Assembly (NCBI RefSeq): GCF_030817495.1 | Contig: NZ_JAUSZK010000001.1 | Location: 5,852,001-5,916,000 of the forward strand | DNA from: Streptomyces sp. V3I7 | GTDB lineage: Bacteria; Actinomycetota; Actinomycetes; Streptomycetales; Streptomycetaceae | DNA length: 64,000 nucleotides | Direction of reading: 5' to 3' | Shown: positions 26,966 to 37,054 of the stretch, piece by piece | How the letters are laid out: every line of letters starts with the position of its first letter | Numbering within the stretch: the first letter of the stretch is position 1 | Notes under the pieces: generated by a model | The model's input: the letters and a program-made list of their open reading frames with translations, nothing else | What the model was told of the DNA's origin: nothing | The model's database searches: none | Program-made: the position numbers and the translations under genes

Positions 26966-27538
26966 ATGACCTACGAGCCGTCGCGGCCGGCCAGGGGCCT
27001 GCTGCTCACCCCCGAGGACAGGGATGCCCCCGACCGCGTCCGGCGCCTACGCAGGCTGGGCCTGGGGGAGCGCCCTGAACCCGCGCTCGACGCCGTCGCG
27101 GACCATCTCGCCCGGATCACCGGAGCGCCGTACGCCATGGTCAACTTCGTGGGCGAGGAACGGCAGTTCTTCGCGGGCCTGCGCACACCCGCCGCCGGTA
27201 CGGCGGTCAAGGCCGACGGCACCCCGGCCGAGGTCGCCCGCGCCCTCCCGCGCGACCATGGCTTCTGCCCCCATGTGGTGGTCCGACGCAAGGCACTCGT
27301 CCTGGACGACGTCCGCGACTACCCGCGCTTCGCGGGCAACCCGGTCGTCGACGAGTACGGCATCCACGCCTACCTCGGCGCCCCGCTCCTCGACAGCACG
27401 GGCTTCGTCCTCGGCACGGTCTGCGTCGCCGACGCCCGGCCACGCCGGTGGGGACCGACCGGCCTGGAGACCGTCAAGACGACAGCGGCGGAACTCGGCG
27501 CCGAGATCGCCCGGCGGGAGGAGAGCCCGGAGCTCTGA
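26966..27538 (+). CDS. GAF-domain protein
   Basis: Soluble protein of 190 aa made essentially of one GAF domain (residues about 28-180). Features are LARITGAPYAMVNFVGEERQFF, a Cys in RDHGFCPHVV and GAPLLDSTGFVLGTVCVAD. It begins 103 nt after cvnD and GAGGGAG lies before the ATG, so it is probably co-expressed and may act as a ligand or redox sensor for the conservon. In other conservons the fifth gene is often a cytochrome P450; none is present here. Confidence 0.88.
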   Translation: MTYEPSRPARGLLLTPEDRDAPDRVRRLRRLGLGERPEPALDAVADHLARITGAPYAMVNFVGEERQFFAGLRTPAAGTAVKADGTPAEVARALPRDHGFCPHVVVRRKALVLDDVRDYPRFAGNPVVDEYGIHAYLGAPLLDSTGFVLGTVCVADARPRRWGPTGLETVKTTAAELGAEIARREESPEL

Positions 27539-27680
27539 GCGCGTCCAACTCGCCCGCCCGCTTGTTGATTTCTTTCCTTCCCCGCCCATCCCGGCCACCG
27601 GACTCCGGCGCTAGGCTGCGCCCTCGCGGCGTGTCCGTGATCAGGCGGGGCCTGGTCGCGCCGCTGAGCTGGGGGGCGTG

Positions 27681-29555
27681 ATGAAGGGCTTCGGGGACGG
27701 TATGACGGCGGATGTGAAGCGCCGAAGACGCCGGAACGTGGTGGCCGTGCTCGTCACGGCGGTCGTACTGGCCGGCGCCGCGATGCTGAGCGCGTACGAG
27801 ACGAGCAGTGAGAGCGTCGCCCGCATGTGGGCAGCAGCCGAGCTGTCCGCCGACGGCCGCGCCCGCATCACCGAAGTGATCGACTACGACTTCGGACACG
27901 AGGACCGGCACGGCATCTTCCGGGACGTCCCCGGACTGCCGGGCGACGCCGACGAGGCCAAGGTGCACATTGCCATGGACGGCGAGCCGGTGCCGTACGA
28001 ACTCCAGGCCGAGATGGGCGACAACGGCGAGACCCGCATCCTCATCGGCGACGCCGACCGCACGGTGACCGGCGCTCACCGCTACCGCATTCAGTACCAG
28101 TTGGACGACATCGCCCCCAAGGGGAAGCTCGCCTGGAACGCGGTCGGCACCGGATGGCTGGTTCCGCTGGAGCACGTCGAGATCCATGTGACCGGGCCAC
28201 ACACCTTCGCTGACGTCCGGTGTGTGAGCGGTCGGCAGGGCTCCCGGTCCCCGTGCCAGGCCCGTCAGCCCTCGCCCGGCCACCTCACGCTCGGCTTCGA
28301 CCACCTCGACGCGGGTCGCGGCGCCACGCTGTACGCCGCCTCCGCGGGCGGCGCCGCCACGGTCCCGCCGTCGCCTGCCGAGCCGTCCGGGCCGGTCCTG
28401 TCCATCCAGCGCCCCGGCCCGCTGCGGGTCGGGCTCCTGGCCGGCGCGATCGCCCTGGCCGCCGGGCTTCTGACGGGGTGGGCGCTGCGACTGGGCGGGC
28501 GTGAACGGGTGCCGGCCGATGTGCTGCCCGGAGCCGCCGCGGACGTGACCCCCGCGGACGCGATCGCCGCGGACGCGACCGGCGCGACACGCCGCGTCGA
28601 CGTCACGCGCCTCGGCGGCCTGGTCACCGAGACCTCATCCCCACCCGAAGGGCTGACCCCGGCCCAGGGCGGCGTCCTGCTCACGGAGAAGGTCCTGCCC
28701 CGGCATCAGGTGGCGTGGCTGCTGAAGGCCGTGATCGACGGATACGTCGTCATGGACGACAACGAGTCCTTCCCCACGCTCACCCGCCCCTCGCGGGACG
28801 AGGTCCCGCGCACCGACCGCGAAGTCAGGGAGGTGCTGGACCAGGCGTTCGCGGGCCGCGACTCGCTGCACCTCGGCGGCGGCTACGACCGTCTCTTCAG
28901 CACCGCCTGGCGGAAGATCGCCTCCGATCTGGAACGCTGGCGCGACGACGGCGACGACCTGTGGGAGCCGGGCCGGGGCGCGCTCGAGGGGCGACTCCAG
29001 ACCATCGGCCTGCTCGGCACCCCGGTCGGCCTGATCGCCACGATCGTCGCCGGAGTCGCGGCGGGCCGCCCGCACGGATACTGGGCGATCCTGCTTCCCG
29101 TCGGCGCGGCGCTGGCGGGCGCCGGCGTCGCACTGTTCGCCTGGTCCGGCGAGTTGATGGCGCGTACACCCAAGGGCTCGGCGCTGTGGCTCCGTCTGGA
29201 GTCCTTCCGCCGCTACCTCGCCGGAGCCGGCGCCCAGCACGTGGAGGAGGCGGCCGGCGCGGGCGTACTCGACCACTACACCGCCTGGGCCGTGGCGCTC
29301 GGCGCCGCCGACCGCTGGTCCGAGGCGGTGAAGCAGTCGACGGTGCCGCCGCCCGCCCCCTCCCCGCAACGGCCGGCCCGCGTGCCGCTGTACCGCACCC
29401 TGATGGCCTACGCGATGCTCAAGGCGGTCTCCTCGACCACCACCCCACCGCCTCCTCCGCCGAGCAGTTCGTCCACATCGAGCTCCAACTCCAGTTCCAG
29501 CAGCGACTACTCCGTCGGGGGCGGCGGAGGTGGGGGCGGAGGCGGCTCCTGGTGA
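27681..29555 (+). CDS. DUF2207 membrane protein with Ser/Gly-rich tail
   Basis: About 624 aa. N-terminal signal-anchor helix (VVAVLVTAVVLAGAAMLS, residues about 19-36). The DUF2207 beta-rich outer domain follows (about 52-220), with ITEVIDYDFG..RHGIFRDVPG as its opening. Further helices lie near 248-266 and two near 450-490, then a long cytosolic domain. The tail is low complexity: about twenty Ser with Thr/Asn, then a run of ten Gly ending SW, a form seen in secreted or surface-tethered relatives. Function unknown. GTG 27678 or ATG 27702 are alternative starts. Confidence 0.87.
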   Translation: MKGFGDGMTADVKRRRRRNVVAVLVTAVVLAGAAMLSAYETSSESVARMWAAAELSADGRARITEVIDYDFGHEDRHGIFRDVPGLPGDADEAKVHIAMDGEPVPYELQAEMGDNGETRILIGDADRTVTGAHRYRIQYQLDDIAPKGKLAWNAVGTGWLVPLEHVEIHVTGPHTFADVRCVSGRQGSRSPCQARQPSPGHLTLGFDHLDAGRGATLYAASAGGAATVPPSPAEPSGPVLSIQRPGPLRVGLLAGAIALAAGLLTGWALRLGGRERVPADVLPGAAADVTPADAIAADATGATRRVDVTRLGGLVTETSSPPEGLTPAQGGVLLTEKVLPRHQVAWLLKAVIDGYVVMDDNESFPTLTRPSRDEVPRTDREVREVLDQAFAGRDSLHLGGGYDRLFSTAWRKIASDLERWRDDGDDLWEPGRGALEGRLQTIGLLGTPVGLIATIVAGVAAGRPHGYWAILLPVGAALAGAGVALFAWSGELMARTPKGSALWLRLESFRRYLAGAGAQHVEEAAGAGVLDHYTAWAVALGAADRWSEAVKQSTVPPPAPSPQRPARVPLYRTLMAYAMLKAVSSTTTPPPPPPSSSSTSSSNSSSSSDYSVGGGGGGGGGGSW

Positions 29556-29716
29556 CCCCGGCAGCAGGCACGTGAAGGAAACCTGCGGCCGAGCTTAAGA
29601 AAACCTCGATGGACCGGGGCCGTCGGCGTGAGGCACATTGCTCGGGAATTCACCCCACTCCCGGCGGGGCCGTTCGGTGTGCTCCGGACCGGGAGCTCAC
29701 CCACAGGAGCCGTCGC

Positions 29717-30745
29717 GTGAAGGCGCTGGTCAAGGAGAAGGCGGAGCCCGGGCTCTGGCTCACGGACGTCCCGGAGCCGCAGGCCGGTCCCGGGGACGTG
29801 CTGATCAAGGTCCTCCGGACCGGGATCTGCGGCACCGACCTCCACATCCGCAACTGGGACGGCTGGGCGCAGCAGGCCATCAGCACCCCGCTCGTACTCG
29901 GCCACGAGTTCGTCGGCGAGGTCGTCGAGACCGGCCGGTACGTCGTGGACATCAAGGTCGGCGACCGGGTCAGCGGCGAGGGCCACCTGGTCTGCGGCAA
30001 GTGCCGCAACTGCCTGGCCGGGCGCCGTCACCTCTGCCGTGCGACCGTCGGCCTCGGCGTCGGCCGGGACGGCGCGTTCGCCGAGTACGTCGTGCTGCCC
30101 GCCGCGAACGTGTGGGTGCACCGCGTGCCCGTCGACCTCGACATCGCGGCGATCTTCGACCCGTTCGGCAACGCCGTGCACACTGCGCTGTCGTTTCCGC
30201 TGGTCGGCGAGGACGTGCTGATCACCGGCGCCGGCCCGATCGGCCTGATGGCCGCGGCCGTGGCCCGGCACGCGGGGGCCCGCAACGTCGTCGTCACCGA
30301 CGTCAGCGAGGACCGCCTCGACCTCGCCCGCAAGATAGGGGTCAGCCTGGCCCTCAACGTCGCGGAGTCGACGATCGCCGACGGCCAGCGCGTCCTCGGC
30401 CTGCGCGAGGGATTCGACGTGGGCCTGGAGATGTCCGGCCGCCCCGAGGCGATGCGCGACATGATCGCCAACATGACCAACGGCGGCCGGATCGCGATGC
30501 TCGGGCTGCCGTCCGAGGAGTTCCCGGTCGACTGGTCCCGGATCGTCACCTCCATGATCACGATCAAGGGCATCTACGGCCGCGAGATGTTCGAGACCTG
30601 GTACGCCATGTCGGTCCTGCTGGAGGGCGGGCTCGACCTCTCTCCCGTCATCACCGGGCGCTACGACTTCCGCGACCACGAGGCCGCCTTCGCCGACGCC
30701 GCCAGCGGCCGCGGCGGCAAGATCATTCTCGACTGGACCCTCTGA
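29717..30745 (+). CDS. tdh: L-threonine 3-dehydrogenase
   Basis: Oxidises L-threonine to 2-amino-3-oxobutyrate with NAD+, 342 aa, the same size as E. coli Tdh. Catalytic zinc ligand Cys38 in GICGTDLHI and GHEFVGEV are present. The structural-zinc lobe is [15 protein letters not shown], and the Rossmann loop [18 protein letters not shown] 29717 has AGGAG 7 nt upstream. kbl follows after 16 nt, so the product passes directly to the CoA ligase. Confidence 0.96.
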   Translation: MKALVKEKAEPGLWLTDVPEPQAGPGDVLIKVLRTGICGTDLHIRNWDGWAQQAISTPLVLGHEFVGEVVETGRYVVDIKVGDRVSGEGHLVCGKCRNCLAGRRHLCRATVGLGVGRDGAFAEYVVLPAANVWVHRVPVDLDIAAIFDPFGNAVHTALSFPLVGEDVLITGAGPIGLMAAAVARHAGARNVVVTDVSEDRLDLARKIGVSLALNVAESTIADGQRVLGLREGFDVGLEMSGRPEAMRDMIANMTNGGRIAMLGLPSEEFPVDWSRIVTSMITIKGIYGREMFETWYAMSVLLEGGLDLSPVITGRYDFRDHEAAFADAASGRGGKIILDWTL

Positions 30746-30761
30746 GGACTTCAAGGAACTG

Positions 30762-31958
30762 ATGATGTTCGATTCCGTACGCGACGATCTGCGCACCACC
30801 CTCGACGAGATCCGCGCCGCCGGACTGCACAAGCCCGAGCGGGTCATCGGCACCCCGCAGTCCGCGACCGTGAACGTCACCGCGGGCGGCCGCCCCGGCG
30901 AGGTCCTCAACTTCTGCGCGAACAACTACCTCGGCCTCGCCGACCACCCCGACGTCGTCGCTGCCGCCCACGAGGCGCTCGACCGCTGGGGCTACGGCAT
31001 GGCCTCCGTGCGCTTCATCTGCGGTACGCAGGAGGTGCACAAGCAGCTGGAGGCGCGGCTGTCGGCGTTCCTCGGCCAGGAGGACACGATCCTGTACTCC
31101 TCCTGCTTCGACGCCAACGGCGGTGTCTTCGAGACCCTCCTCGGCCCCGAGGACGCGGTGATCTCCGACGCCCTCAACCACGCCTCGATCATCGACGGCA
31201 TCCGGCTGTCCAAGGCCCGCCGCTTCCGGTACGCCAACCGCGACATGGCCGACCTGGAGACCCAGCTCAAGGAGGCCTCGGACGCCCGCCGCAAGCTGAT
31301 CGTCACCGACGGCGTCTTCTCGATGGACGGCTACGTCGCGCCCCTGAAGGACATCTGCGACCTCGCCGACCGGTACGACGCCATGGTCATGGTCGACGAC
31401 TCCCACGCCGTCGGCTTCGTCGGCCCCGGCGGCCGCGGCACCCCCGAGCTGCACGACGTGATGGACCGCGTCGACATCATCACCGGCACGCTCGGCAAGG
31501 CGCTCGGCGGCGCCTCCGGTGGCTACGTGGCCGCGCGCGCGGAGATCGTCGCGCTGCTGCGCCAGCGGTCGCGTCCGTACCTCTTCTCCAACACCCTGGC
31601 CCCGGTGATCGCGGCGGCCTCGCTGAAGGTGCTCGACCTGCTGGAGGCGGCCGACGACCTGCGCGTCCGGCTCGCCGAGAACACCGCGCTGTTCCGCAGC
31701 CGGATGACGGAGGAGGGCTTCGACGTCCTCCCCGGCGACCATGCCATCGCACCGGTCATGATCGGCGACGCGGCGAAGGCGGCCCGCATGGCCGAGCTGC
31801 TGCTGGAGCGCGGCGTGTATGTGATCGGCTTCTCCTACCCGGTGGTGCCGCAAGACAAGGCCCGCATCCGCGTCCAGCTCTCCGCCGCGCACTCCACCAA
31901 GGACGTCGACCGCGCGGTGGACGCGTTCGTCGCGGCCCGGGCGGCGCTGGAGGCCTGA
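30762..31958 (+). CDS. kbl: 2-amino-3-ketobutyrate CoA ligase (glycine C-acetyltransferase)
   Basis: PLP enzyme of 398 aa that cleaves 2-amino-3-oxobutyrate with CoA to glycine and acetyl-CoA. Fold-I signatures are [34 protein letters not shown] and the Schiff-base lysine K246 in [14 protein letters not shown]. Two ATGs in a row (30762 and 30765) are possible starts. With tdh it forms the complete two-step threonine-to-glycine route. Confidence 0.96.
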   Translation: MMFDSVRDDLRTTLDEIRAAGLHKPERVIGTPQSATVNVTAGGRPGEVLNFCANNYLGLADHPDVVAAAHEALDRWGYGMASVRFICGTQEVHKQLEARLSAFLGQEDTILYSSCFDANGGVFETLLGPEDAVISDALNHASIIDGIRLSKARRFRYANRDMADLETQLKEASDARRKLIVTDGVFSMDGYVAPLKDICDLADRYDAMVMVDDSHAVGFVGPGGRGTPELHDVMDRVDIITGTLGKALGGASGGYVAARAEIVALLRQRSRPYLFSNTLAPVIAAASLKVLDLLEAADDLRVRLAENTALFRSRMTEEGFDVLPGDHAIAPVMIGDAAKAARMAELLLERGVYVIGFSYPVVPQDKARIRVQLSAAHSTKDVDRAVDAFVAARAALEA

Positions 31959-31961
31959 CGG

Positions 31962-32130
31962 GGCCGGGGCGGTGCCGGGCTGCGAGTCCGGGTCGGTCTG
32001 GTCTGCGGGTCCGGGCCGGTTTCCGGGTCGGCCTCGTCTCCGGATCGGGGGGCGGTTTCCGGTCCCGGCCCGTCTCCGGGTCCGGCCCGGAACCGGTCCG
32101 GGGCGGGCCCGAGCCGAGTCGGGCGCGGCC
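31962..32130. repeat. GC-rich low-complexity repeat between kbl and LysR gene
   Basis: A degenerate array built from CCGGGTCGG / TCTCCGG / GGTTTCCGG words, repeated about every 20-25 nt in both orientations. No coding potential. It may include the end of the tdh-kbl transcript, but no single clean hairpin stands out. Confidence 0.55.
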
Positions 32131-32170
32131 CGGAACCGATCGCTCCGGACGTTTTGCCATAATCCATCGC

Positions 32171-33079
32171 ATGATCGAAGCGCGGCGGCTCCACATCCTC
32201 CGTGCGGTGGCCGACCACCGCACGGTGACCGCGGCGGCCGCCGCGCTCTATCTCACGCCCTCCGCGGTCTCCCAGCAGCTCACCGCCCTGGAGCAGGAGA
32301 CCGGCCACCGCCTGGTCGAGCGCAGCGCCAAGGGCGTACGCCTGACCCCCGCCGGCGAGATCCTGCTCGGCCACACCAACGCCGTCCTCGCCCAGCTGGA
32401 GCGGGCCGAGGCGGAGCTGGCCGCGTACAGCTCGGGGGCGGCCGGCACCGTCACCGTCGCTGCCTTCGCGACCGGCATCGCGCAGGTCGTGGCGCCCGCG
32501 GTGACCCGGCTCGCCCGGACGGCGCCCGGCATACGCCTGCGTGTGCAGGACACGGAGGGCGACGCCAGTGTGCCCATGGTCCTGGACCGGGCGGTCGAGG
32601 TCGCGGTCGCCGTCGAGTACCGCGGGGCGCCCGCCGCCGACGACCCCCGCCTCACCCACGTCCCGCTGTACGCCGAGCCCTTCGACGCCGTCGTCCCGGT
32701 GCACCACCGGCTGGCCGACGCCGCCGAGGTCCCCCTCGCCGAGCTGGCCAAGGACCCGTGGATCGGCCCGTACCCCGGCAACCCCTGCCACGACGTGGTC
32801 GTCCTGGCCTGCGAGAGTGCCGGGTTCCAGCTCCGGCTCGAACACTTCTCGGACGACTTCCGGGCCGTGGTCGCCCTCGCGTCCGCCGACGCGGGCGTCG
32901 CCCTCGTGCCCCGCTCCGCGCTGCGCGGCATGGACCTGTCCGGCGTGGTCGTCCGCCCCGTCGACGGGGTCGCCCCCACCCGCCGGGTCTTCGCGGCCGT
33001 ACGCCGCGGATCCGAGGACCATCCGCTCATCCGCCCGGTGCTGGACGCGCTCGGCGACGCGGCGGCCGCCCGCGCCTAG
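32171..33079 (+). CDS. LysR-family transcriptional regulator
   Basis: Regulator of 302 aa. Winged HTH at residues 1-60 (RLHILRAVADHRTVTAAAAALYLTPSAVSQQLTALEQETG region). The periplasmic-binding-like effector domain runs from about 90 to 295. A CATAAT at 32156-32161, just before the ATG, could be its -10 if the transcript is nearly leaderless. It follows tdh-kbl on the same strand and may control them or the transketolase pair beyond; the sequence does not decide. Confidence 0.9.
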   Translation: MIEARRLHILRAVADHRTVTAAAAALYLTPSAVSQQLTALEQETGHRLVERSAKGVRLTPAGEILLGHTNAVLAQLERAEAELAAYSSGAAGTVTVAAFATGIAQVVAPAVTRLARTAPGIRLRVQDTEGDASVPMVLDRAVEVAVAVEYRGAPAADDPRLTHVPLYAEPFDAVVPVHHRLADAAEVPLAELAKDPWIGPYPGNPCHDVVVLACESAGFQLRLEHFSDDFRAVVALASADAGVALVPRSALRGMDLSGVVVRPVDGVAPTRRVFAAVRRGSEDHPLIRPVLDALGDAAAARA

Positions 33080-33143
33080 GGAACCGGCCGGACCGGACGC
33101 TCCCACCAGGTGACTGTCAGTGGCTGCGGCTACGGTGCCAGTC

Positions 33144-33503
33144 ATGCCGGATGCCGAAGACGTACGCCGTATCGCCCTGTCCCTGCCGGACACGTCCGAG
33201 AAGACCGCCTGGAACATGCCCACGTTCCGGGTGGCGGGGAAGATGTTTGCCACGCTGCCCGAGAACGAGACGTCGCTCGCCGTGCGCTGCCCCAAGGAGG
33301 AACGCGACGAGCTGGTCCTCGCCGAGCCGGAGAAGTTCTGGATCGCCGGCCACGAGGCCCAGTTCGCCTGGGTCCGCGCCCGCCTGGCCGCCCTGGACGA
33401 CGAGACCGAGCTGCGCGCCATCCTCACCGACTCCTGGCGCCAGGCGGCCCCGCCCCGGCTGCTCGACGCCCATCCGGACCTCGGGGTCCCGGACGAGGCG
33501 TAG
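33144..33503 (+). CDS. MmcQ/YjbR-family protein
   Basis: Small cytosolic protein of 119 aa of the MmcQ/YjbR DNA-binding-fold family: RRIALSLPDTSEKTAWNMPTFRVAGK at the N-terminus and a C-terminal WVRARLAALDDETELRAILTDSWRQAAP. Family members have a CyaY-like fold and no established role. ATG 33144 is taken as the first in-frame ATG before the conserved start. It ends 10 nt from the convergent transketolase gene. Confidence 0.88.
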   Translation: MPDAEDVRRIALSLPDTSEKTAWNMPTFRVAGKMFATLPENETSLAVRCPKEERDELVLAEPEKFWIAGHEAQFAWVRARLAALDDETELRAILTDSWRQAAPPRLLDAHPDLGVPDEA

Positions 33504-33513
33504 CAGCCCTGGC

Positions 33514-34431
33514 TCACGCCCGCTCCGGCACCCGGCTCCCCAGGAACGCGCCGATCCGCTCCCGCAGCCCCCGCGCGTCCAGGCCGTGCGCGGCGACGTG
33601 CTCCTCGACGGTGCCGTAGCGCCGCAGCTCGCGGCGGCCCACGCCGAGCCCGAGAACCCGGTGCGGCACGTCGGAGAGGGCCTCACTCGCGGCGGCCGTG
33701 GAGGTGCCCGCGAGGTACGGCTCGACGAGGACGACGTCCGTGCCCGCCGTCTCCGTGGCACGGCGCAGCGCGGCGGCGTCGAAGGGCCGTACGGTCGTGG
33801 CGTACAGGACGGTGACGTCGAGGCCCTCCGTGGCGGCGAGCGCCGCGTCCAGCATCGGGCCGACGGCGACGACCACGCCCGAGCGGCCCTCGCGCACGGT
33901 GCGGAAACGCTCGCCGTCGACCGCGAGCGGCTGCCGGTTCGCCTGCACGGACAGCCGGACGTACACCTTGTCGTCGCCCGCGGCGACCGCGTGCCGCAGC
34001 AGCGTCTCGGCCTCGTCGGGGTGCCCGGGCACATGGACGGTCCAGTCGTCCAGGGTGTCGAGCAGCGCCACGTCGCCGGGCGACATGTGGGTGTAGCCGC
34101 CGGCGGGCCAGTCGAAGGAGGCCGCCGCGCTCACCAGTACGGCGCCGGTGTCCTGGTGGCCCAGGTCCAGCTTGACCTGCTCGAAGGGCCGCTCCACGAG
34201 GAAGCTGGCGAAGGTGTGCACGACCGGGCGCAGTCCGGTGAGCGCCAGCCCGGCGGCGGCGCCGACCAGGAGTTGCTCGCGGATGCCGACGTTGATCACC
34301 CGGTCCGGGTGCCGGCGCAGTGCCTCGGCGAAGCCGTCCTTGCCGATCTCGGCGAGAACGATCGCGACCCGGGGATCCTCGTCGAGCAGGCGGGTGACGA
34401 CGGGGGCGAAACGGTCACGCATGGTGTCCAT
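33514..34431 (-). CDS. Transketolase, C-terminal subunit
   Basis: Protein of 305 aa with the pyrimidine-binding and C-terminal domains of transketolase. INVGIREQLLVGAAAGLAL holds the catalytic Glu that activates ThDP, VVHTFASFLVERPFEQVKLDL follows, and the last third is a transketolase C-terminal domain. It must pair with the separately encoded N-terminal subunit upstream (34486-35205), 54 nt away. Split transketolases are established in bacteria and archaea, so this is not a broken gene. Substrates may differ from the housekeeping enzyme (for example a branched sugar or DHAP-synthase-like donor). Confidence 0.88.
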   Translation of the reverse strand: MDTMRDRFAPVVTRLLDEDPRVAIVLAEIGKDGFAEALRRHPDRVINVGIREQLLVGAAAGLALTGLRPVVHTFASFLVERPFEQVKLDLGHQDTGAVLVSAAASFDWPAGGYTHMSPGDVALLDTLDDWTVHVPGHPDEAETLLRHAVAAGDDKVYVRLSVQANRQPLAVDGERFRTVREGRSGVVVAVGPMLDAALAATEGLDVTVLYATTVRPFDAAALRRATETAGTDVVLVEPYLAGTSTAAASEALSDVPHRVLGLGVGRRELRRYGTVEEHVAAHGLDARGLRERIGAFLGSRVPERA

Positions 34432-34485
34432 GACGGGTGGGCCCTTCTTTTCGCGATGGCTTTCAGAGGGATTTCACGAGCGATT

Positions 34486-35205
34486 TCAGAGGAACTTCGG
34501 CTCGACACGTGCCACGACCACATGTGGCCGGCCCGGGTGCGGGGCGGTGAACGCGGCATACAGCGCCTCGTGATCACGCCCGTCGACGGTCACCGCGGAC
34601 CAGCCGGCCGCCTCGAAACGGGCGGCGATCCCGCCAGGCCGGGCATGGCTCGCGGAGGCGTTGTCGATGACGACGGTGTGCAGTCGCTCCAGTCCCGCGG
34701 GTCCGGCGAAGGCGATCGCCTCGTGGTTGCTGCCCTCGTCCAGCTCGGCGTCCCCGATCAGCGCCCAGACGGCGGGCTGGCCGAGCCCCTGGGCGCGCAG
34801 CCCGAGGGCCGTGCCGACGGCGATCGGCAGCCCGTGCCCCAGCGAGCCGCTGCCGATCTCGGCGCCCGGCACCAGCACCCGGTCGGGGTGGTGGCCGAGC
34901 GGGGAGTCGTACGAGCCGAAGCCCGGCAGCCAACCCACCGGCAGGAACCCCTTGGCGGCCAGCACCGCGTAGTACGCCATCGGCCCGTGCCCCTTGCTCA
35001 GCAGGAACCGGTCCCGGCCCGGATCGTCCACGCGGTCGGGGCCGACCCGCAGGACGCGGTCGTACAGGACCCAGAGCACGTCCAGCGTGGAGGTCGCGGC
35101 GGGCCCGTGCTTCTCGTCGCCGGTCATCAGGCTCATCAGCCCGGGCAGGTCCGCGTAGGTGTACGTCCGCTCGTACGTCCGCTCGTCTTGCTCGGTGATC
35201 GTCAT
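34486..35205 (-). CDS. Transketolase, N-terminal subunit
   Basis: Protein of 239 aa with the ThDP diphosphate-binding domain. LSKGHGPMAYYAVLA and SGSLGHGLPIAVGTALG are transketolase hallmarks. The Mg/ThDP motif GDAELDEGSNHEAIAFA ends in VVIDNASA. ATG 35205 is used. Together with 33514-34431 it builds one active site. Confidence 0.9.
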   Translation of the reverse strand: MTITEQDERTYERTYTYADLPGLMSLMTGDEKHGPAATSTLDVLWVLYDRVLRVGPDRVDDPGRDRFLLSKGHGPMAYYAVLAAKGFLPVGWLPGFGSYDSPLGHHPDRVLVPGAEIGSGSLGHGLPIAVGTALGLRAQGLGQPAVWALIGDAELDEGSNHEAIAFAGPAGLERLHTVVIDNASASHARPGGIAARFEAAGWSAVTVDGRDHEALYAAFTAPHPGRPHVVVARVEPKFL

Positions 35206-35288
35206 GCGAACGATCGTGCAACCTCGACCGAGCTTGAGGTCAAGAGATGATCGTCGGGACGCCTGGAACCGGCCCCGGAAATGATCGA

Positions 35289-35320
35289 GGGGCTGTTTCG
35301 GATTGCTCCAAAACAGCCCC
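35289..35320 (-). terminator. Terminator after tRNA-Pro
   Basis: Perfect 10-bp stem GGGGCTGTTT / AAACAGCCCC with a 12-nt loop, 20 nt beyond the tRNA 3' end on the minus strand. A second small hairpin, CGACTC-TTTC-GAGTCG (35328-35343), lies between and touches the tRNA end. The large hairpin is also suited to stop the convergent direction, but no plus-strand gene ends here. Confidence 0.65.
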
Positions 35321-35340
35321 TGACCTGCGACTCTTTCGAG

Positions 35341-35414
<74 letters not shown>

Positions 35415-35566
35415 GTGTCGTCTGACCTGGGCTTTCCCCGGTCGAAACGCGCAGGGAAACAATACCGCACTCGGCTCGGTGATCGCGCACCCGTTTCCCG
35501 GGACACGGGCGATCCCCGGCTACGGCGGCTGCATGATCCGGTGACGCGACGTCCTGCGGGTCGAGG

Positions 35567-37024
35567 TCAGTCGCCGTCGATTCGCTGCGGCACCCCCAGC
35601 GGGTTGTCGTCCCGGAGGGCCTCCGGGAGGAGGTCCTGGGGTATGTCCTGGTAGGCGACCGGGCGTAGGAAGCGGGTGATCGCGGAGGAGCCTACGGAGG
35701 TGTGCAGGGCGGCGGTGGTCGCGGGGTAGGGGCCGCCGTGGTGCATGGCCGCGGTGACCGCGACGCCGGTCGGCCAGCCGTTGTAGACCAGCCGGCCCGC
35801 GCGCTCGCTCAGCACCGCCAGCAGCGGGCGTACAAGATCGGCCTCGGCCGGTTCGGCGTGCACCGTGGCGGTGAGGTTGCCCTCGAACTCCTCGGCCATG
35901 GAGAGGAGTTCGTCCTCGTCGGCGTACTCGACCACGACCGACAGGGGGCCGAACGCCTCCTCCAGCAGTACCTCGCGGTGGCGTCGCAGCGTCGGTACGT
36001 CCGTGACGAGCAGTGTCGGCGCGGCGGTGAGGTCCTCGCCGGTGCCGCCCTCCACCAGCGTGCGCACGCCGTCGGCGGTGCTCATGGCGGCCGAGCGCTT
36101 GCGGTAGCCGTCGTACACCCCGGGGTGCAGCATCCGGGTGGCTGGTACGGCCCGTGCGGCCTTGGCGAGCCGCTCGTCGAGGCCGTGGCCCCGCGGGAGG
36201 AACAGCAGTCCCGGCTTGGTGCAGAACTGGCCGGTCCCCAGGGTGAAGGAGGCGACATAGCCCTCGGCGACCTCCGCTCCCCGGGCGACGACGGCGCCCG
36301 GGGTGACGAACGCCGGGTTGAGGCTGCCGAGTTCGCCGTAGAAGGGGATGGGCGCCGGACGCGCGGCCGCGAGGTCGAACAGGGCCCGCCCGGCCGGGAC
36401 GGACCCGGTGAACGCGGCGGCCTTGATCCGCGGGTCGAGCAGCGCGCTCCGTCCGGTCTCCAGGCCGGTCACGAGGGCGAAGGAACCCTCGGGCGCACCG
36501 CCCGCGCGCAGCGCCCGCACGATCAACTCGGCGGTGCGCACGGACAGTCGGGGGTGACCCGGATGCGCCTTGACCACGACCGGGCAGCCCGCCGCGAGGG
36601 CCGAGGCCGTGTCGCCGCCCGCGACGCTGAAGGCGAAGGGGAAGTTGCTGGCAGCGAAGACGAGCACCGGCCCGAGCGGGACGAGCATCCGGCGCAGGTC
36701 GGGCCGGGGGCCCAGCGGGGTCTTTGGCAGCGCCCGGTCGATGACGGCGTCGAGGCAGCCACCGTCCTCCAGCACCGCCGCGAAGGACCTCAACTGAACG
36801 GTCGTCCGCAGCAGTTCGCCGCGGAGTCGGCCCTCCAGCAGGCCCGATTCCTCACCGGCGAGGGGGACCAGCTCGTCGGCCGCTCCGTCGAGCGTGTCCG
36901 CGACGGCCGTGAGCAGGGCGACCCGTTCGCGCGGCCGCAGTGCCGCCAGCGGCCGCGCGGCCGCGGACGCCGCGGTGAGGACGGCGTCGAGTTCGGCCGG
37001 TGTGGTGTCGTCCATGTCGGTCAT
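35567..37024 (-). CDS. Alpha-ketoglutarate semialdehyde dehydrogenase-type ALDH
   Basis: NAD(P)+ aldehyde dehydrogenase of 485 aa. The segment FAASNFPFAFSVAGGDTASALAAGCPVVVKAHP is the cofactor region, YGELGSLNP holds the general-base Glu, and LGTGQFCTKPG the nucleophilic Cys. The G-D-T-A-S-A and QFCTKPG forms are those of the 2,5-dioxovalerate (alpha-ketoglutarate semialdehyde) dehydrogenase branch rather than of fatty-aldehyde or lactaldehyde enzymes. It would give 2-oxoglutarate. The FAH-family gene upstream (30 nt) on the same strand fits as the previous step. Confidence 0.87.
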   Translation of the reverse strand: MTDMDDTTPAELDAVLTAASAAARPLAALRPRERVALLTAVADTLDGAADELVPLAGEESGLLEGRLRGELLRTTVQLRSFAAVLEDGGCLDAVIDRALPKTPLGPRPDLRRMLVPLGPVLVFAASNFPFAFSVAGGDTASALAAGCPVVVKAHPGHPRLSVRTAELIVRALRAGGAPEGSFALVTGLETGRSALLDPRIKAAAFTGSVPAGRALFDLAAARPAPIPFYGELGSLNPAFVTPGAVVARGAEVAEGYVASFTLGTGQFCTKPGLLFLPRGHGLDERLAKAARAVPATRMLHPGVYDGYRKRSAAMSTADGVRTLVEGGTGEDLTAAPTLLVTDVPTLRRHREVLLEEAFGPLSVVVEYADEDELLSMAEEFEGNLTATVHAEPAEADLVRPLLAVLSERAGRLVYNGWPTGVAVTAAMHHGGPYPATTAALHTSVGSSAITRFLRPVAYQDIPQDLLPEALRDDNPLGVPQRIDGD

Positions 37025-37054
37025 CAGTCTCCTCGTCTCGCTCTGTCGTCTCGC

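Noticed and set aside
31962..32130. GC-rich array as a small protein gene or attenuator
   Set aside because: All frames give Arg/Gly/Pro-rich peptides without a start and ribosome site, and no single stable stem dominates.
33514..35205. Split transketolase read as one gene broken by a stop
   Set aside because: Each part has its own start and ends at a natural domain boundary with 54 nt between; two-gene transketolases are established.
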